Below, piece after piece: positions 47,588 to 55,732 of a stretch of DNA of 64,000 nt (position 1 is its first letter; each line of letters opens with the position of its first letter). The translations under genes were made by a program, and so were the position numbers. The notes beneath the pieces were generated by a model. It searched no databases, was not told the DNA's origin, and saw only the letters and a program-made list of their open reading frames with translations. Source of the DNA: Ruminococcus sp. (GTDB lineage Bacteria; Bacillota; Clostridia; Lachnospirales; Lachnospiraceae). The stretch covers positions 1 to 64,000 of the forward strand of contig JACERV010000013.1 in the NCBI GenBank assembly GCA_013911065.1. Direction: 5' to 3'.

Positions 47588-47607
47588 ATATCTCTATATA
47601 TGGATAT
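47588..47607. promoter_or_regulatory. ArsR-type operator upstream of the radical SAM gene
   Basis: The 20-bp sequence ATATCTCTATATATGGATAT matches 16 of 20 positions of the minus-strand reading of 47973-47992, which lies in the ArsR promoter. Two related sites, one before each unit, suggest that the ArsR protein controls both itself and the radical SAM operon. Confidence 0.55.
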
Positions 47608-47622
47608 ATAAATTCTTAAATA

Positions 47623-47644
47623 AAAGAGGAAAAAATTCCTCTTT
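47623..47644 (-). terminator. Terminator after the ArsR gene
   Basis: AAAGAGGAA/TTCCTCTTT stem with a short loop and T-rich continuation on the minus strand, directly after the stop codon. Confidence 0.75.
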
Positions 47645-47647
47645 CAT

Positions 47648-47962
47648 TTAAATTTCACGATTAAAGTATTCTGCCATTTCAGCCAATGTTTCTTCATTTC
47701 TTCTATAATATGTCCATTTGCCATGCCGTTCAGCCAATAAAAGATCAGCCTTTTGAAGTATATCTAGATAATGAGAAATTGTGGACTGTGATATGCCGGC
47801 TTTGTCACAAATGCTACCAACACATACGCCTCCTTTAAGGTCTATTGAATAATCAAAATGTTCTCCTTGAGGCGGAAAATTCTTTTCTGGTTCTTTCAAC
47901 CACTCAATAATATTTAATCGTGTCTCATTTGATAATGCTTTAAATATTTCTATTTTATTCAT
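47648..47962 (-). CDS. ArsR/SmtB-family regulator
   Basis: A 104-aa winged-helix repressor: IFKALSNETRLNIIEWL (dimer helix), VGSICDKAGISQSTISHYLDILQKADLL (recognition helices) and the wing ERHGKWTYYRR. Cys residues in GGVCVGSICDKAG are spaced for possible metal or metalloid sensing. The start at 47962 lies only 7 nt after a perfect -10 box, implying a leaderless transcript; an ATG at 47980 would lie inside the promoter. The gene stands upstream of the radical SAM/flavoprotein pair, separated by a terminator and an operator-like sequence. Confidence 0.88.
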   Translation of the reverse strand: MNKIEIFKALSNETRLNIIEWLKEPEKNFPPQGEHFDYSIDLKGGVCVGSICDKAGISQSTISHYLDILQKADLLLAERHGKWTYYRRNEETLAEMAEYFNREI

Positions 47963-47970
47963 ATTGATTA

Positions 47971-47998
47971 TTATATCCATTTATCTCGATATGTCAAT
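47971..47998 (-). promoter_or_regulatory. Consensus promoter with operator in the spacer
   Basis: On the minus strand TTGACA (47993-47998), 16-bp spacer, TATAAT (47971-47976). The spacer is part of ATATCGAGATAAATGGATAT, the operator shared with the downstream operon. The regulator's ATG follows 7 nt after the -10, so transcription should start at or next to the start codon. Confidence 0.7.
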
Positions 47999-48272
47999 AC
48001 TTTAATAAGAACTATTCTATAAAAATTCATTTCAATAATAACATATAAAAAGATTTCATAGCAACCAACAAATCGCTCTCTGTGAGTTTTCCCTGCTTAG
48101 TTCATTAGCATAAACTTTGTCCTCTCATGAATTGTAAAGTAGAAGATATTATGACTCATTATCCGAACCATGATGTTTTTAACAATCGAGTAGGAGAACC
48201 TTCTACTAACGCAGAAAGTTCGACCTCTCACACCACCGTGCATACCGTCCGGTACACGGCGGTTCAACCAAC

Positions 48273-48360
48273 TTAACAAGTAACACACCTTTCGGTGTAG
48301 TAGTCTAGCATAGAGATTAGCCCAAATTCCGCTAGTCTCTTGTTATTTATTGCTGTCTGT
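48273..48360 (-). pseudogene. ltrA: Intron 2 RT, last 29 codons
   Basis: The frame reads (D)AQTAINNKRLAEFGLISM then LDYYTERCVTC and stop, the normal end of this RT family. It is cut from the rest of the gene by the transposon that begins at 48367; GCATCT at 48361-48366 is the duplicated target. Joined across the target it continues in frame from …HGYARPCRCGD at 55222 and upward. Confidence 0.88.
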
Positions 48361-48418
48361 GCATCTTGTAAATCATTGTTTTATCCGTTTCTTTTTTTCT
48401 GATTTTCAGTCAAATTAA

Positions 48419-48551
48419 AAAAGGTACAGAATAAATTAATCTGGCGAATCATACATCAGATTGTTTTATCCTGTGCCTTTTGTTATCATAGTCTGGTCAC
48501 TATAAATAAAAAGCAGGAACCTCCCCGACCAAAGTTTGGTTTCCTGCCTTT
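48419..48551. other. Two hairpins at the transposon left end
   Basis: First, a 25-bp imperfect inverted repeat (48419-48443 with 48457-48481, about 4 mismatches). Second, GCAGGAA/TTTCCTGC with an inner CCAAA/TTTGG (about 48511-48550), which on the minus strand is followed by TTTTTATTT and so looks like a terminator reading out of the element's left end. It may shield the transposon from outside transcription on that strand or limit read-out. No gene is present in 48367-48562. Confidence 0.55.
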
Positions 48552-48562
48552 GCAATACAGTC

Positions 48563-49114
48563 ATGGATAAATCCATAACTCCCTACTCCACTATGATAAC
48601 CCTTAAAGTTGAAGAATACAATCCTATAACTCCAGATTTTTATAATGATATTATTTCTAAACTTCAGTTTCACCGTCTGACTTGTCCTTGCGGACAAGCT
48701 GGCTGCCTTTCTGTCCATGGCTATTATGATCGTTATATAAAGGTCTCTGAAGATAAGCTCCATTTTCGAATCTGCCGCGTGATCTGCAAATCCTGCGGGC
48801 ACACTCATGCACTTATTTTATCATCGTTTGTTCCATACTCGCAGCACTCCTTAAAAGCTCAGGTTGACATCATATCTGCCTATATAGGTCAGGAGCCGCC
48901 GACTTCCGTCATGGAAGCCAACAGTTCCGTTACAGAAAGCAACTGCCGGTATATCATCCATCAGTATCTTCGTCATTGGAAGCAAAAGCTGCTTTCAGAA
49001 AAGATAACCCTTTCCCCTCTGGACTTATTAATTTCGCAGTGTCTTAAAAGCTATAAAAGGCAGTTCATGCAGATTAGAAGAACCTCTAACATTCTTTTTG
49101 CAGATACCACATAG
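48563..49114 (+). CDS. Zinc-ribbon transposon protein (DUF6431-like)
   Basis: A 183-aa protein starting MDKSITPYSTM. An N-terminal zinc ribbon has CPCGQAGC and CRVICKSCGHTH (two Cys pairs, about 45-90), followed by helical segments including SVTESNCRYIIHQYLRHWK, which may be a helix-turn-helix. The layout matches DUF6431 proteins that travel with DDE transposases in Lachnospiraceae. It probably recognises transposon ends or target. It is the first gene of the element, 62 bp before the transposase. A start nine codons upstream is open but less likely. Confidence 0.72.
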   Translation: MDKSITPYSTMITLKVEEYNPITPDFYNDIISKLQFHRLTCPCGQAGCLSVHGYYDRYIKVSEDKLHFRICRVICKSCGHTHALILSSFVPYSQHSLKAQVDIISAYIGQEPPTSVMEANSSVTESNCRYIIHQYLRHWKQKLLSEKITLSPLDLLISQCLKSYKRQFMQIRRTSNILFADTT

Positions 49115-49176
49115 CCTGGCACGACATCCATTTCAGTTCTCCTTATACTTAAGGAAAAACTAAGGAGGACCCAGTT

Positions 49177-49958
49177 ATGGATCAAGAAAAAAAGCAAAGC
49201 ATTGCCCTGATGCGCTACTCAACCATTGCACCGCTCATCACAGGCCTTCAGGATGATTATGATTCCCTTGAGGCTTTCTTTCGTGCAGCTTCTCTTAAGG
49301 GGACCGCTGCTCCAGATGGCACAATCAAACATTACGCCCCAGGCACCATTGAAAAATGGTACCGTGGATATTTAAAGGATGGTTTTGATTCTCTGTTGCC
49401 CAGGGGAAGAGCAGACCTTGGCAAACCAAGAAAGTTAGATGACGAACTGCAGGAGCAGATACGTTATCTGAAAAGCAACTACCCAAGAATGTCCGCCGCA
49501 GGCATTTTCAGACAGCTGCAAGATAAAGGCAGCATTAAACATGGGGATGTCTCCGAATCAACCGTCAACCGCTATGTTAACCTTCTTTCTGTTGAAATGA
49601 AGACCACAACCAATCAGGATATGCGCCGTTATGAGCGCCCACACATCAATGAAGTCTGGTGTGGAGACTCCAGCGTCGGGCCTTACCTCAAAACAGAGGA
49701 CGGGAAAAAACACAGGGTTTATATCATTGCCCTCATCGATGATGCGAGCCGCTTCATCGTGGGCATTGATGTTTTCTTTCACGACAACTTCGTGAACCTT
49801 ATGTCCGTTATGAAATCTGCAGTTGCAAAGTTTGGGCGCCCACAGATTTTCAACTTTGATAATGGATCTGCCTATAAGAATAAACAGATGGAACTCCTCG
49901 CTGCCCGCATAGGCTCCGTGGTTCACTATGACCAGCCCTATACCCCCACTCAAAAAGC
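49177..49958 (+). pseudogene. DDE transposase, N-terminal part (interrupted)
   Basis: The first 260 codons of an rve-fold transposase. A helix-turn-helix region is visible (IEKWYRGYLKDGFDSLLPRGRAD, then LKSNYPRMSAAGIFRQLQ). The catalytic core shows Asp1 in VWCGDSSVG and Asp2 in IFNFDNGSAYKN. The frame is broken at TQKA by the RIT element; the remaining 154 codons, beginning with the catalytic Glu region KIERWFRTLK, lie at 53454-53916. Joined, the gene has 1245 nt (414 aa) without a stop. AAGGAGG precedes the ATG. Confidence 0.9.
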
Positions 49959-50043
49959 TTATGTAAAGAATTAGATTATGTAAAGAAATGTGGGCTCAGC
50001 CCAATGTCTTAGGTAAACTGAGCCTGGATTTCTTTACATAAAG

Positions 50044-51075
50044 TTATCGTTTATTAAAGCTTTTTAACCATTCCTTCAAGTTGGTGTTGGTGTCCCATGA
50101 AGCTTCTTCTTGCGGAAGGATTTCCTTACTGGCAGCTTCAATTGCTTTTCTCTTGAGTTTAGCATCGGTTCTTGCGTACACCTCAGTGGTCATCACGCTG
50201 GAGTGACCAAGTAAATCCCTTATGTACATCAAATCAACACCTGACGTAAGCAGTTCCATTGCTGTAGTGTGTCTCATTTTATGTGCTGTTAAATCAGCTG
50301 GTATTAGCTCCTTATTTTTGTTTCTGGCTTTTGCACCGTATTTTTTCAGAACATAGTTTATGCCCTGTCGAGTGAACTGGGTATTCATATGATTTTTAAA
50401 AAGATATTCCTCGTATCTCGCCTCCATATCATAATGCATGTACGATAAGTATTGTTTTATATGAGGAACCGCTGTTTTCATCAGTGGAACATATCTTCCT
50501 TTATTCCCCTTTCCGTGAATCCTTATGGTGTATGGTTCGGTTAATGAAATATCCTTGACCTTTATGTTGATTAACTCAGAAACTCGTACTCCAGTAGTAT
50601 AAAGAATAAGTATCATCACATAATCTCTTAGTCCATTGGTTGCATTAACATCTATCTGATGGACCAAAAGTTCAATCCCCTCTGTTTTCATGTAAGAGAT
50701 TTCTTTTTGTTCAGCCTTCTTTAATGGAATCCCAAGAATCCGCTGATATTCTTCCATGTAATCGGGAAATTCATACTTTAGGTAATGTACAAATCCTTTC
50801 ATGGCAGCCAGTCTGTAGTTACGTGTGGTGACACTGTTTCCTCGTTCTCCTTCAAGCCATTTAAGGAAGCCAAGTATAGATTCTCTGGTATAATCTTTAA
50901 CAGATAAATTCTCTGGTTTTATTCCCCAAATGGATTCCATGTATTCAAGATAGAGTATAAAAGCATTTCTGTATGAATCTATAGTCTGTGGAGAACTTCC
51001 GCGTTCATTTGGCAGATATCTGGTAAAGTATCTGCTGAGAAGTGTTGCGAAATCAGTCGATTTCATTTGAATCAC
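50044..51075 (-). CDS. RIT tyrosine recombinase, third gene
   Basis: A 343-aa phage-integrase-type recombinase. The SAM-like core-binding domain (about 10-115) has NSVTTRNYRLAAMKGFVHYL. The catalytic set is Arg in LYTTGVRVSELI, Lys in RIHGKGNKGRYVP, H-x-x-R in AHKMRHTTA, His in LLGHSSVMTT and Tyr in EVYARTD. Its start overlaps the second recombinase gene by 23 bp. In RIT elements the three recombinases are thought to act together; which performs which strand exchange is not known. Confidence 0.9.
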   Translation of the reverse strand: MIQMKSTDFATLLSRYFTRYLPNERGSSPQTIDSYRNAFILYLEYMESIWGIKPENLSVKDYTRESILGFLKWLEGERGNSVTTRNYRLAAMKGFVHYLKYEFPDYMEEYQRILGIPLKKAEQKEISYMKTEGIELLVHQIDVNATNGLRDYVMILILYTTGVRVSELINIKVKDISLTEPYTIRIHGKGNKGRYVPLMKTAVPHIKQYLSYMHYDMEARYEEYLFKNHMNTQFTRQGINYVLKKYGAKARNKNKELIPADLTAHKMRHTTAMELLTSGVDLMYIRDLLGHSSVMTTEVYARTDAKLKRKAIEAASKEILPQEEASWDTNTNLKEWLKSFNKR

Positions 51076-52039
51076 CTTCTTTCACGATACTTCCGAAGAT
51101 CCTATCCACCATCAAATGGAACTTTTCTTCAATATACGGAAATAACTGCAATGTCAGTCTTACATACTTTTCGGTAGCAAATATAGTTTTGTGGCCAAGA
51201 TATGTTGACAGTATAGGCAATGTCACATACATATCCAATCCGGAATCAGTCATCTGTTTAAAAGAATACACTGCCATATGATGCCGCCAGTCATGGATTC
51301 TTGGCCCATTTCCATCACCGAGATAGGGAATTCCTGCCTGAAACAGGAATTCTCTGCGCTTTTCATAGATAGCTTTCTCATCAAGCCTGCCACCATTAGC
51401 ATTTGTGAAGATATAGTCATCATCATTTAAAAGATAAAAGCATTTATCAGCATACTCATTAACAAGGCCAAGAAGATCATCGCCCATCACGACATAGCGT
51501 TGTTTATCATTCTTTGTTTCATTCAGAAGGATGATTCCTTTATCAAGATCTACGTCTTTTTTTCTTATCCCAAGAGTCTCATTTATACGAGTCCCGCAGC
51601 AGTAAAGGATTCTAAATAGGACTGGGTATTGTATGGCATCCTTACGGTTTATAATGCTATAGTGGCTATCAACAGCCAGAAAATAGTTCTTGACTTCTGT
51701 ATCAGTATATATATGTGGCTGAAAATCAGTGCCTTTATACTTGATATCGCGAACAACGTATACATCATATCCTTTTATGCTCAGATACTTCAGGAAATGT
51801 TTGCTGGCATTAATTCTTGAATAATGCGTTGTATGCGACTCAGTTGCTCGTTGTTCAAGCCATTTAGAGGCATGATAAGTAGTAAATACTGGTTCCTTGA
51901 TTTCCTGTTCTGTACAGAATCTGTCAAAGCTTATAAGGTTTTGTCTGAAATTTGCTCCATTGTATCCTGCGGAATTTTTGTCATTTATATAATTTTGTAT
52001 TTTATCTGCAAAAACAGATTTGAACTCATATCTTGCCAT
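51053..52039 (-). CDS. RIT tyrosine recombinase, second gene
   Basis: A 328-aa recombinase. Catalytic residues: Arg in LYCCGTRINETLG, H-x-x-R in RIHDWRHHMA, His in YLGHKTIFAT and Tyr in EKYVRLT. The N-terminal domain (FADKIQNYINDKNSAGYNG…) is longer in aromatic residues than in its neighbours. It overlaps the first gene by 14 bp and the third by 23 bp, so the three are translationally coupled. Confidence 0.9.
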   Translation of the reverse strand: MARYEFKSVFADKIQNYINDKNSAGYNGANFRQNLISFDRFCTEQEIKEPVFTTYHASKWLEQRATESHTTHYSRINASKHFLKYLSIKGYDVYVVRDIKYKGTDFQPHIYTDTEVKNYFLAVDSHYSIINRKDAIQYPVLFRILYCCGTRINETLGIRKKDVDLDKGIILLNETKNDKQRYVVMGDDLLGLVNEYADKCFYLLNDDDYIFTNANGGRLDEKAIYEKRREFLFQAGIPYLGDGNGPRIHDWRHHMAVYSFKQMTDSGLDMYVTLPILSTYLGHKTIFATEKYVRLTLQLFPYIEEKFHLMVDRIFGSIVKEGDSNEID

Positions 52040-53282
52040 GACTGCCCTCCTTGCTATAGAATGGAGAGCGAAGCACGGGCATCGGCAGTGCGCACTGCTT
52101 CAACTTGTCATAGTCGACTGATATATAAATACTGGTAGTTTCAGTTCTCTGATGCCCCATAACAGTACTTATGATAGGCATGGCGACATTCTTCTTGAGC
52201 AGGTTTGTCGCCAGACTATGGCGCATTGCATGTGGTCCATGCTTTTTATTCTGCCAGTTTTTTATACCGGCACGTTTCATATATTTTGTCACAACTGAAT
52301 GAATCGTTGGAGAGGATAGCGGCTTGCCTTTATTGGCATTTTCCATTGATACTATTATCTCTGTCACATCTGTCTCAGGTCTTGCATACTTAAGGTAGTC
52401 TATGATTGCATTTCCGACAGTCGATAAAAGAGGATATTCCACTGGCACGTCTGTTTTGTGCTGACTGAAATGAATTACATTATTGTCCCAGTCAATGTCA
52501 CCAAAGGAGAATTTTGTGATATCTTTGGCCCTCCAACCATACTCAGTTGCCAGCAACAGTATAAGATAATCTCTTTTACCAATGGCAGAGGCTCTTTCAA
52601 CAGAGGATACAAGCTCCTTTATTTCCTCTTCTTCGTAGGTTGTTGGAATCTTACAGTTCTTTTTGTAATTATCTGGCAGTATAAAAACAGAGGCATCTTT
52701 CTCTGATTTACCATTATCATAAGCGAATTGAAGAAACAGTTTTATGTTTCTTGCTGCATTATGTCTTGAAGCCAATGTATAGTTCATTGATGAGAAAAAT
52801 GTTTCTGTCTCTTCAATAGAAAGATCATCAAATCCTAATCCTTTAGTATTCAGATAACTGCAGAAGTTGTATAGGTACAGTCGCTTGTTTTCAATCGTTT
52901 TCTCTGCAAGTACAATTTCATTTCTGCAGTAATCAAGATATGTTAAAGCTGTTTCTCCAACAACTCCAGTAAAACTGTACTCAACACTGGGACAACGAAA
53001 TTCAAAATCCCCATTCTTCTGATATGAAATCAGCATTCTTATGGCTCGAAGTTTTTCTCTAAACTTTGCCGGTGATCGTCGTGGCATAAGATGCGTTCCG
53101 AACATCTCATCGCAATAGCAGTTTCCAATCTCTTCATTGAATTCCGAGATTTTCTTTTTACTTAGCCATTTCCGTAAGCAATCCCATTGCTCTGTGATCC
53201 TTGCATAATATTTGGACTCGTATTCCCTGTGACGTAATTCTTCATCACATAGCGCAACGAGTTCTTCAAAATCTGTTACCAT
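52026..53282 (-). CDS. RIT tyrosine recombinase, first gene
   Basis: A 418-aa recombinase, the largest of the trio. Catalytic residues: Arg in LATEYGWRAKDIT, Lys/His in HFSQHKTDVPVEYPL, H-x-x-R in PHAMRHSLATNLL, His in VMGHQRTETT and Tyr in SIYISVDYD. A long N-terminal region (1-120) before the core-binding domain contains a Cys-Tyr-Cys and may bind the complex inverted repeats. AGGAGG precedes the ATG. Confidence 0.9.
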   Translation of the reverse strand: MVTDFEELVALCDEELRHREYESKYYARITEQWDCLRKWLSKKKISEFNEEIGNCYCDEMFGTHLMPRRSPAKFREKLRAIRMLISYQKNGDFEFRCPSVEYSFTGVVGETALTYLDYCRNEIVLAEKTIENKRLYLYNFCSYLNTKGLGFDDLSIEETETFFSSMNYTLASRHNAARNIKLFLQFAYDNGKSEKDASVFILPDNYKKNCKIPTTYEEEEIKELVSSVERASAIGKRDYLILLLATEYGWRAKDITKFSFGDIDWDNNVIHFSQHKTDVPVEYPLLSTVGNAIIDYLKYARPETDVTEIIVSMENANKGKPLSSPTIHSVVTKYMKRAGIKNWQNKKHGPHAMRHSLATNLLKKNVAMPIISTVMGHQRTETTSIYISVDYDKLKQCALPMPVLRSPFYSKEGSHGKI

Positions 53283-53453
53283 ATATATCTTTACCTCCTT
53301 ATTATGGTTTAGATAAATATGGTGCCATGATTATAACTTTATGTAAAGAAATCCAGGCTCAGTTCATTGGAAACACAGGGCTAAGCCCACATTTCTTTAC
53401 ATAATCTAATTCTTTACATAAGCTTTTTTATGTAAAGATTGTCATAAAAAAGC

Positions 53454-53916
53454 AAAAATTGAGAGATGGTTTAGAACGCTCAAAAGTCAGTGGATGTCCT
53501 CTCTGGATATCCGGGATTTTCACTCACTGGATGAACTGAGAGGCAACCTGTTTGCCTATGTCCAGGTTTATAACCAGTCCCTGCACTCCTCCTTAAAAGG
53601 ATTGTCCCCCCAGGATAGGTTCTTTTCTGAACCGGATCGCATCCGCCGGCTCTCTGGGGAGGAGATTGAACACAACTTTCTCTTAGAGATCACCAGACGT
53701 GTTTCCGTGGACTGTGTCATAGTGATCGATCAGATTGAGTATGAAGTCGACTGTCGATTTGCCAGGCAGCGTATCCGTTTGCGCTACTCGCCTGACCTCA
53801 AGGATATCTTTGTTGTTGAAGCCGATGGAACCCTTACCCCTATACGCTTTCTCAATAAAACAGAAAACGCACTCATCAAACGTGAAAAAGTACATTTATG
53901 CAGAGGAGAAGAATAA
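53454..53916 (+). pseudogene. DDE transposase, C-terminal part
   Basis: Continuation of the transposase split by the RIT element. It begins (K)AKIERWFRTLKSQWMSSLD, where the Glu is the third catalytic residue. YVQVYNQSLHSSLKGLSPQDRF follows, typical of rve transposases. A small beta-rich C-terminal domain (VDCRFARQRIRLRYSPD) is of the Mu/TniA type. Separated from the D-D half, it cannot make active enzyme. The stop codon overlaps the ATPase start. Confidence 0.9.
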
Positions 53917-54719
53917 TGGATTATTTTACAAGATACGGCCTGGAATTCAATCCGTTTATAAAGAATTCCAAAGAGATTCTCGTTGACACAGCTGAATACA
54001 CGGAAACCTTGTTTCGCTTGGATTACCTTGCTAAAACCAAAGGCTTTGGGCTGCTTACAGGCAGTCCCGGGCGCGGTAAGACTACCGCTATACGCAGCTG
54101 GGCCTCCAACCTTAACCCCTCTTTGTACCGAGTCATCTATACCAGTCTTTCCACGTTGACCCCCAATGATTTCTATCGGAATCTGGTGCAGGAACTGGGT
54201 GCTGAACCGGCTTTTCAAAAACCTGCAAACTTTCGCATCATTCAGGAAGAGATCATCCGTCTTTCTATAGAAAAACGTAAGACCCCTGTGATCATCATCG
54301 ATGAAGCCAACTACATCAATAACGCCATCCTAAACGACCTGAAGATCCTTTTTAACTTTGAAATGGATTCCCGTGACCGCGCAGCCGTTCTTCTGGCTGG
54401 GCTCCCAAAGCTTAATTCTACCCTGGGACTCGGGATACACGAACCACTTAAACAGCGTATTGTAATGAATTATAACCTTGAAGGCATTACAAAAGATGAA
54501 GGACGTTACTATATTCAGGAAAAGCTCAAAGGTGCAGGCTGTAATCAGACTGTTTTTGAGGATGCCGCTATTGAGGCAATCCTAAATGCCGCTGATGGCA
54601 CGCCAAGACTGATAAACAAGTATTGCAATGCAAGTATGCTCATTGGGGACAGCAATAAGGCGGATCTTATTACAACAGAGAGCGTAATGAAGGCAGTGAA
54701 CGACTGTGAACTCGGATAG
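53916..54719 (+). CDS. AAA ATPase, transposition (TniB/TnsC/ExeA-like)
   Basis: A 267-aa ATPase. Start MDYFTRYGLEFNPF has GGAGAAG 8 nt upstream. Walker A GSPGRGKTTAIRSW (about 44-57), Walker B PVIIIDEANYI, sensor-like ILFNFEMDSRDRAAVLLAGLP and an arginine region PLKQRIVMNY. A C-terminal lid ends ADGTPRLINKYCNASMLIG. These ATPases choose targets and activate the DDE transposase. TAATG overlap with the transposase gene shows coupling. It is intact although the transposase is not. Confidence 0.92.
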   Translation: MDYFTRYGLEFNPFIKNSKEILVDTAEYTETLFRLDYLAKTKGFGLLTGSPGRGKTTAIRSWASNLNPSLYRVIYTSLSTLTPNDFYRNLVQELGAEPAFQKPANFRIIQEEIIRLSIEKRKTPVIIIDEANYINNAILNDLKILFNFEMDSRDRAAVLLAGLPKLNSTLGLGIHEPLKQRIVMNYNLEGITKDEGRYYIQEKLKGAGCNQTVFEDAAIEAILNAADGTPRLINKYCNASMLIGDSNKADLITTESVMKAVNDCELG

Positions 54720-54730
54720 GAGGAGCCGAT

Positions 54731-55054
54731 ATGAGCCTGTTTTATAAATGTCATGGTACTAAACATATGAATCCGGCCATCTGGAAAGGGGAGATCACCT
54801 TTTTGGATTGTTCTAAATTCATTGAAATAAACATCAGTGCCCGGGGAAGTACATTTCATGCAATTATTGGTGCACACAGCTATAACAATTTTATCTGCGT
54901 TCCTAATTGGGGTATAGGGACGGAACTTGCCGGTCTGTCCGATCGTTTCTGGAACCTTGAGCGGCTGACAACGGTTTATCCGGACATATCTCAAGTGGAT
55001 ACTATAAGTATCGTAGATGCATTGGTCGAACTATCCAAGCATGATTATAAATAA
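54731..55054 (+). CDS. Small conserved transposon protein (DUF6618-like)
   Basis: A 107-aa beta-rich protein: HMNPAIWKGEITFLDCSKF, INISARGSTFHAIIGAHSYNNFICVPNWGIGTELAGLSDRFWNLERL. I recall similar proteins grouped as DUF6618 in mobile elements of Lachnospiraceae; the name is given with reserve and no activity is known. It follows the ATPase by 11 bp with AGGAG upstream and ends just before the element's terminator, so it is probably the last gene of the transposition operon. Confidence 0.6.
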   Translation: MSLFYKCHGTKHMNPAIWKGEITFLDCSKFIEINISARGSTFHAIIGAHSYNNFICVPNWGIGTELAGLSDRFWNLERLTTVYPDISQVDTISIVDALVELSKHDYK

Positions 55055-55057
55055 ACC

Positions 55058-55084
55058 AAAGGGTGGGGGGGCTCACCCTCTTTT
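55058..55084 (+). terminator. Terminator of the transposon operon
   Basis: GGGTG/CACCC stem around a G-run loop followed by CTCTTTT, right after the small protein's stop codon. Confidence 0.7.
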
Positions 55085-55178
55085 AATCCGCATAAATATT
55101 TTCGAAAGGAAAACAAAGTGATGAAACAGCTTCCTGTAGCCTGCATTGCTTCATTTGTTCTATGCAATTCACACCACA

Positions 55179-55221
55179 TTTAATCTGAAAAAAGCAGCAT
55201 CTTTTAATTTGAAAAACAACA
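55179..55221. repeat. Transposon right-end tandem repeats
   Basis: Two similar units: TTTAATCTGAAAAAAGCAGCA (55179-55199) in spaced form and TTTAATTTGAAAAACAACA (55203-55221), the second forming the terminal ACA. A related TCAAATTAAAA block occurs near the left end at about 48410-48420. These are probably the transposase-binding sites. Confidence 0.65.
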
Positions 55222-55732
55222 GCATCTCCACATCTACACGGTCTCGCATATCCATGAAGGTATGCGGTTTTCCATGCCGACCACGGGGGTACTCCCAGCT
55301 TTATCAATTGCTTTGCTTTGTTCTTTGGGGTTTTCCAGTGTTTCCATATACACATTCGAAGCCTATATCGGATTTGACTATCCAGTTTTCCGCATAACTT
55401 CTTCATGCTCCCGATTTTGAAATAATTTATCCATCCTCGCATCAACTGGTTTAACTTCTGAACCTTATAATCATTACTCACACCCCAACTTCGACAAGTT
55501 AGTTGTTTCATTCTTCCCTTGAACTTCGCTACTGATTTCGCGTGTGGTTTCGCTTTGTACTGTTTGGCAAATGTGTCATAATAAAACCCGAACCCCAGAT
55601 ACTTTACCCCTTTTGGTTTATCTACTTTGCTTTTCGCCACATTTACTTTCAGGCCTAACTTCTCTTCCATAAATTTTGATATGCTTTTCATGACTCTGTT
55701 AGCCGCTATTTCACTGCCAACCATAATGATAC
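55222..55732 (-). pseudogene. ltrA: Intron 2 RT, middle part
   Basis: The frame continues from the YADD motif (…C-IIMVGSE) through KVDKPKGVKYLGFGFYYD and the maturase domain WINYFKIGSMKKL to …AWKTAYLHGYARPCRCGD, where the transposon enters. Read past that point it runs into transposon sequence and gives a false tail. The counterpart in intron 1 is 10163-10764, with many substitutions, so the two host introns have diverged. Confidence 0.88.

Larger units (their letters stand above)
49959..53453 (-). mobile_element. RIT element (three tyrosine recombinases)
   Basis: A 3495-bp insertion in the transposase gene, flanked by AAAAAGC (49952-49958 and 53447-53453). Both ends carry long inverted repeats: TTATGTAAAGAATTAGATTA, then TATGTAAAGAAATGTGGGCT, and further in ACTGAGCCTGGATTTCTTT. 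Only about 14 bp in the middle differ. Each end is itself palindromic (TATGTAAAGAAAT … ATTTCTTTACATA). Inside are three overlapping recombinase genes reading left. This is the layout of Recombinase-In-Trio elements. All three recombinases keep their catalytic residues, so it may still be active. Confidence 0.88.
48367..55221 (+). mobile_element. DDE/AAA-ATPase transposon with 6-bp target duplication
   Basis: Ends are 5'-TGTAAATCATTG… and …AAAAACAACA-3' (TGT/ACA), flanked by GCATCT at 48361-48366 and 55222-55227. Inside, on the plus strand: zinc-ribbon DUF6431-like protein, DDE transposase (split by a RIT element), AAA ATPase, small protein. TGT…ACA ends, a transposase/ATPase pair and subterminal repeats (TCAAATTAAAA near both ends) recall the Mu/Tn7/Tn5053/IS21 group. 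Without the RIT insertion it is about 3.35 kb. The element disrupts the RT gene of intron 2. Confidence 0.85.

Noticed and set aside
48353-48357. Transposon ends at 48358 and 55238 with target CTGTC/CGGTC
   Set aside because: The repeats mismatch and the RT frame is not restored. The GCATCT borders are perfect and restore it.
48185-48360. A third, separate truncated group II intron
   Set aside because: It is the 3' end of intron 2. The target repeat GCATCT and the restored RT frame and length join it to 55222-58765.
55083-55221. A C-terminal extension of the intron 2 RT rich in Cys
   Set aside because: These codons are transposon right-end DNA read in the RT frame. The true continuation lies at 48273-48360.
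55179-55221. Start of a CRISPR-like repeat array
   Set aside because: Only two imperfect units, no spacers of constant length and no cas genes. They are transposon-end repeats.
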